Assembly: GCA_025455485.1 (NCBI GenBank)
Contig: JALOMJ010000010.1
Coordinates: 1-64,000 of the forward strand
Reading direction: 5' to 3'
Length of the DNA stretch: 64,000 nucleotides
Origin: Bacteroidia bacterium
Lineage (GTDB): Bacteria; Bacteroidota; Bacteroidia; B-17B0; Aurantibacillaceae
In this document: one piece after another, positions 63,051-64,000 of the stretch
Layout of the letters: each line of letters opens with the position of its first letter
How positions within the stretch are numbered: position 1 is the first letter of the stretch
The notes under the pieces: model-generated
Told to the model about the DNA's origin: nothing
Seen by the model: only the letters and a program-made list of their open reading frames with translations
Database searches by the model: none
Program-made: the position numbers and the translations under genes

Positions 63051-63864
63051 GCAAACCAATTTTATTTGGTTATCAGACCTTTTGCCAAAACACCAGTCAT
63101 TTTTCAAGCACCTTACTTCAATATTGGAGTTGAATAGAATTCCTTGGGCTCTATTACCTGGCACGAAGGACATTTGGTGTGTGGACTTTATGCCTTTACA
63201 AACCGAACCATCAAAATTCGTTCAATTCCAGTACAAGCCCGATTATCTTCAATCCAGAGAATACCTTCCTACCCAATCAGACCCGAACGAAATTTGCGAA
63301 TCAATTTCTATTGTCACACAAAAGTCTCATTTAATTGTTGACGGTGGAAATATCATCAAGGGCGCAACTTGGGCTATTTTAACCGATAAAATATTCAAAG
63401 AAAACCCAAATCACTCCAGGAATGAAATAGTAGATGAATTGACCAAATTGTTGAATGTAACGCCAATAATTATTCCCACACTTCCTTATGATTGGACCGG
63501 GCATGCAGATGGTGTTCTACGATACTATAACAACAAAACAGTTCTGATCAATGACTTCTCCGGTTCCTTTATACAATATCGCAGGAAGGTAGAATCCATT
63601 CTCAGTAAATTGGGCATTAACACCATACCCATCCCATTTGCTCCTGAAGTCGATGGCAACATTTCTGCCTCGGGTTATTACATAAACTATTTGCAGTTAA
63701 AAAACCATATCCTAATTCCTGAATTTGGAATCCCGGAAGATGTCATAGCGCTTGAAAAATTTCAATTACTTTTCCCTGATTACACTGTGATCCCAATTCC
63801 ATCAAAAGCAATCGCCTCTCAGGGTGGTGTCTTGAACTGCATTTCATGGAACATACTGAAGTAA
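63037..63864 (+). CDS. Agmatine deiminase/peptidylarginine deiminase-like protein
   Basis: 275 residues with the guanidino-group-modifying fold: DIWCVDFMP (45-53), VDGGN (about 103), GHADGVLRY (about 155) and nucleophile Cys in GGVLNC (C268). Agmatine and arginine deiminases hydrolyse guanidino groups via this Cys. The W-x-R-D motif usual here reads WCVD, so the Arg is replaced by V49. Coupled by overlap to the HNH gene. No polyamine genes are nearby, so a metabolic role is not supported by context. Confidence 0.85.
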   Translation: MILDEQTNFIWLSDLLPKHQSFFKHLTSILELNRIPWALLPGTKDIWCVDFMPLQTEPSKFVQFQYKPDYLQSREYLPTQSDPNEICESISIVTQKSHLIVDGGNIIKGATWAILTDKIFKENPNHSRNEIVDELTKLLNVTPIIIPTLPYDWTGHADGVLRYYNNKTVLINDFSGSFIQYRRKVESILSKLGINTIPIPFAPEVDGNISASGYYINYLQLKNHILIPEFGIPEDVIALEKFQLLFPDYTVIPIPSKAIASQGGVLNCISWNILK

Positions 63865-63874
63865 TTAACACCCA

Positions 63875-64000
63875 TTAATCCCACTTCCTTCCACTCACTG
63901 TAAAAGGCAAAGGCTCATCATCTTCTTCATCTTCCACCCCAATGAGTTTACAAGAACAAACCTTTACAAAAAAAGGCTTTCGGGAGGGATGCGAAAGCAC
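63875..64000 (-). CDS. Partial gene, C-terminal end only
   Basis: An open minus-strand frame of 41 codons reaches the window edge and ends TAA at 63875, 10 bp from the convergent deiminase gene. The visible tail has FFVKVCSCKLIGVEDEEDDE and ends FTVSGRKWD, acidic and protein-like. No family can be assigned from this fragment; it could also be chance. Confidence 0.45.
   Translation of the reverse strand: MLSHPSRKPFFVKVCSCKLIGVEDEEDDEPLPFTVSGRKWD

Overview
The window is a Bacteroidota chromosome segment. Evidence: type IX secretion (T9SS) parts and substrates (a PorP/SprF protein, an OmpA/TPR/propeller protein like PorE, and type A and type B T9SS sorting domains), a TTTG-N19-TATATTTG promoter, and a Bacteroidetes-type tyrosine integrase. 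I cannot fix order or genus from sequence alone.

Left part, about 1-25.6 kb, reads as core genome. It holds gatC and plsC (separated by a 28-bp tandem duplication), an LpxL-like lipid A acyltransferase, and a three-gene minus-strand T9SS operon of giant repeat adhesin, PorP/SprF protein and PorE-like OmpA protein. Then come mutL with two rhomboid proteases, a PD40 propeller protein, an FMN-binding glutamate synthase-family protein, miaA overlapping an unknown GNAT/Mom-like gene, a DegT-type aminotransferase, and tRNA-Lys(TTT) with its own promoter and terminator.

Right part, from the tRNA to the window end, looks like an integrated genomic island. Directly after tRNA-Lys are a triple integrase-arm-like repeat and a tyrosine integrase. 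A TetR regulator, a possible RteC relative, a small HTH protein, a replication protein with five 12-bp iteron-like repeats inside its coding sequence, and a DnaC-like loader follow. Next is a membrane protein/histidine kinase/LuxR response regulator operon. It shares the decamer GTATTTATAC, at near-constant distance from the start codon, with two downstream genes for secreted T9SS substrates. Three near-identical FN3 T9SS proteins and one SBBP-repeat protein make up the surface-protein block.

From 48 kb the island is rich in defence-like genes: a type IIG restriction-methylase, a membrane-anchored protein with an exported domain and a cytosolic nuclease-like domain, an unknown helical protein, a single-chain GmrSD-like (DUF262+HNH) protein, a PLD-type nuclease, and an overlapping HNH nuclease/agmatine-deiminase-like pair. 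The first four are tightly packed and could form one system. Composition changes sharply inside two of them, suggesting domain shuffling. Two dispersed foldback elements of similar design sit in the island's only gene-free gaps above 300 bp. The distal island end is not visible.
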